From NCBI GenBank assembly GCA_963668605.1, contig OY764903.1, positions 2,604,001 to 2,668,000 of the forward strand: a stretch of DNA of 64,000 nt. The letters run 5' to 3'. The stretch's first letter is position 1. Each line of letters begins with the position of its first letter. The notes below the pieces were generated by a model. The model was not told the origin of the DNA. It ran no database searches and saw only the letters and a program-made list of their open reading frames with translations. This document shows positions 62,875 to 64,000 of this stretch, in pieces. The stretch comes from G963668605 sp963668605. GTDB lineage: Bacteria > Acidobacteriota > Terriglobia > Bryobacterales > Bryobacteraceae. A program made the position numbers and the translations under genes.

Positions 62875-63057
62875 ATGAAGATGAACCTGACGCACTTCGA
62901 GGCGACGATTCTGTTCGCATTGCTGGCCTCTGTGGTTCTCGGCGTCGTCACGAAGAAGACCGACAACGAACGCATGCGCTATGGCTTGCAGTGTTTCGGA
63001 TACTTCGTCGCGACCGTGTTCGGGCTCGGCTGGCTGATGTACCTGGGCCACGGCTAG
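62875..63057 (+). CDS. Small two-helix membrane protein, copy 1
   Basis: The 60-residue protein has two hydrophobic segments separated by a charged loop (KKTDNERMRYG). It starts 3 bp after the DUF6677-like gene. An almost identical copy lies at 63815-63997, differing by one residue (Gly/Ser). No function is known. Confidence 0.6.
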   Translation: MKMNLTHFEATILFALLASVVLGVVTKKTDNERMRYGLQCFGYFVATVFGLGWLMYLGHG

Positions 63058-63195
63058 TCCGTTTATGCCGCAACCGCCACGATGTTTTTGAGTACGGCAT
63101 CGCTCTCCCTGCGGTTTCGCCTTTTGCAGTACAAAGCCAACGTCCAGGCGCCGACTTCGTGGCCGGGCGATTTGGCGGTGACTTCAGCACGGGAG

Positions 63196-63417
63196 TCAGA
63201 GCAGATCAAGGAATTGGTCCACCGGCATTCCCGACGCGCGGATCAGGGCTCGCAGCGTACCTGGGGCCACTTCACGATGCTGCGGTACAGATAGGCTCGC
63301 CAGATTTCCTGGCTTGATCAGAATGACGTGGCTTCCATGCTGGCGATCTTTTGTCCACCCTGCCTTTTGAAAAGCCCGCACGACACGTTCCCCCGAAACA
63401 GAGGGCAAAGACGCCAT
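63196..63417 (-). CDS. hicA: HicA-type mRNA interferase toxin
   Basis: The 73-residue protein matches the HicA/YcfA fold: GERVVRAFQKAGWTKDRQHGSHVIL, with the catalytic His in GSH (His30), and the C-terminal helix RALIRASGMPVDQFLDL. The reaction in the family is mRNA cleavage. It starts directly after the hicB stop. Order B then A is the reverse of the classic one but common. Confidence 0.85.
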   Translation of the reverse strand: MASLPSVSGERVVRAFQKAGWTKDRQHGSHVILIKPGNLASLSVPQHREVAPGTLRALIRASGMPVDQFLDLL

Positions 63418-63624
63418 CTAGGCAGGAACCTCGATTTCGCGGACTTCAATGGCGGGCGGCATTCCGTGAGCCGCCCGTGTCGCCAGACAACCAGCGATTG
63501 CTTCGCGGATATTGTCGAGAGCCTCGGCTTCCGTCCGTCCCTGCGAGACGCAGCCTGGAATCGCCGGGCACTCGGCTACAAGCATGCCGGTTTCATCAAG
63601 CTCCAGCGTTACGAGAAGCTTCAT
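63418..63624 (-). CDS. hicB: HicB-type antitoxin
   Basis: The 68-residue protein has the HicB fold: ELDETGMLVAECPAIPGCVSQGRTEAEALDNIREAIAGCL. No C-terminal DNA-binding domain is visible, so it is a short form. It is the first gene of a two-gene operon, and its stop touches the hicA start. Confidence 0.85.
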   Translation of the reverse strand: MKLLVTLELDETGMLVAECPAIPGCVSQGRTEAEALDNIREAIAGCLATRAAHGMPPAIEVREIEVPA

Positions 63625-63814
63625 ACTTGAATCTTATCGGGATTGTGGCCTTGATGGCAACAAGCACGAGGGCTTCCGGCTCTTCGTGTAGGGCAGTCTT
63701 ATTTGGGTCTCGGGGCGCCCGGTTTCGACCTGGTTTCGAGGCGAGTTTCGGGGTTTCGGGCTGTCCCGGAATCCTGGTAGTCATGTTCGAGATCGCCGCG
63801 CGGAGGAAAGACTA

Positions 63815-63997
63815 ATGAAGATGAACCTGACGCACTTCGAGGCGACGATTCTGTTCGCATTGCTGGCCTCTGTGGTTCTCGGCGTCGTCACGAAGAAGAC
63901 TGACAACGAACGCATGCGCTATAGCTTGCAGTGTTTCGGATACTTCGTCGCGACCGTGTTCGGGCTCGGCTGGCTGATGTACCTGGGCCACGGCTAG
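63815..63997 (+). CDS. Small two-helix membrane protein, copy 2
   Basis: The 60-residue protein repeats the one at 62875 with a single residue change. Just upstream (63784-63814) are the last nine codons of the DUF6677-like gene, which show that the duplication started in that gene. A short frame from 63783 (MFEIAARRKD) may still lead into it. The window ends three bases after the stop. Confidence 0.6.
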   Translation: MKMNLTHFEATILFALLASVVLGVVTKKTDNERMRYSLQCFGYFVATVFGLGWLMYLGHG

Positions 63998-64000
63998 AGT

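Larger units (their letters stand above)
62831..63997. repeat. Direct repeat pair (62831-63057 and 63774-63997)
   Basis: About 225 bp are repeated with four substitutions and a 3-bp deletion in the second copy. Each copy carries the last nine codons of the DUF6677-like gene and the whole small membrane gene. The interval between them (63058-63773) contains hicBA. Second copy ends three bases before the window edge, so it may extend further. Confidence 0.9.

Noticed and set aside
63058..63195. Possible further small gene downstream of hicA
   Set aside because: Short frames only, with no motif and no credible start.

Overview
The window looks like chromosome of a soil Acidobacterium close to Bryobacterales / Candidatus Solibacter. 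The inference rests on content: GC-rich sequence, a TIGR03437-type acidobacterial secreted domain, a DUF1501 / DUF1549-DUF1553 / pre-peptidase protein triplet, four secreted-type Gfo/Idh/MocA oxidoreductases, an LssY_C protein and many polysaccharide-degrading or surface proteins. No rRNA, tRNA or CRISPR was seen.

Layout. 1-4.1 kb: end of an O-methyltransferase gene, then a three-gene overlapping operon of a haem-motif sensor kinase, an archaemetzincin-like protease and an NtrC-type regulator. 4.1-6.0 kb: a complete IS1634-type insertion sequence. 6.1-12.1 kb: REP-like palindromes, small membrane and redox proteins, and an operon ending in a geranylgeranyl-reductase-family flavoprotein and hemL. 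12.1-15.8 kb: two nearly identical 1876-bp class C group II introns fused head to tail. 16-22 kb: uxuA, a kbl/bioF-family gene, an M14 peptidase, an oxidoreductase and queE. 22.1-25.1 kb: a third intron copy, itself interrupted by an IS630-type element, lying between queE and queC. 25.2-37.6 kb: queC, an MFS exporter, a TIGR03437 protein, a glycosyltransferase, an alpha-L-fucosidase, a spermidine-synthase fusion and an 872-residue flavin/iron-sulfur fusion enzyme. 37.8-46.5 kb: two Gfo/Idh/MocA genes bracket TadE/TadG-like genes whose ends show an old tandem duplication. 46.6-52.9 kb: the DUF1501 triplet, a DUF1501 gene remnant and tdk. 53-62.4 kb: heparinase-like, sulfatase, repeat-rich secreted, sialidase-like, helix-hairpin-helix and oxidoreductase proteins. 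62.4-64 kb: small membrane genes duplicated around a hicBA toxin-antitoxin pair.

The most striking structure is the link between repeats and introns. About fifteen copies of a ~31-bp palindromic element occur between genes, mostly as inverted pairs. All intron copies lie on the minus strand, and at both independent insertion loci the intron 5' end starts at the base directly after the outer edge of such a palindrome. This suggests class C introns using REP hairpins as landing sites. The second point of interest is the kinase-protease-regulator operon. The window also suggests an organism equipped to break down sulfated and acidic polysaccharides (fucosidase, sulfatase, heparinase-like lyase, sialidase-like propeller, mannonate dehydratase and sugar-type oxidoreductases).
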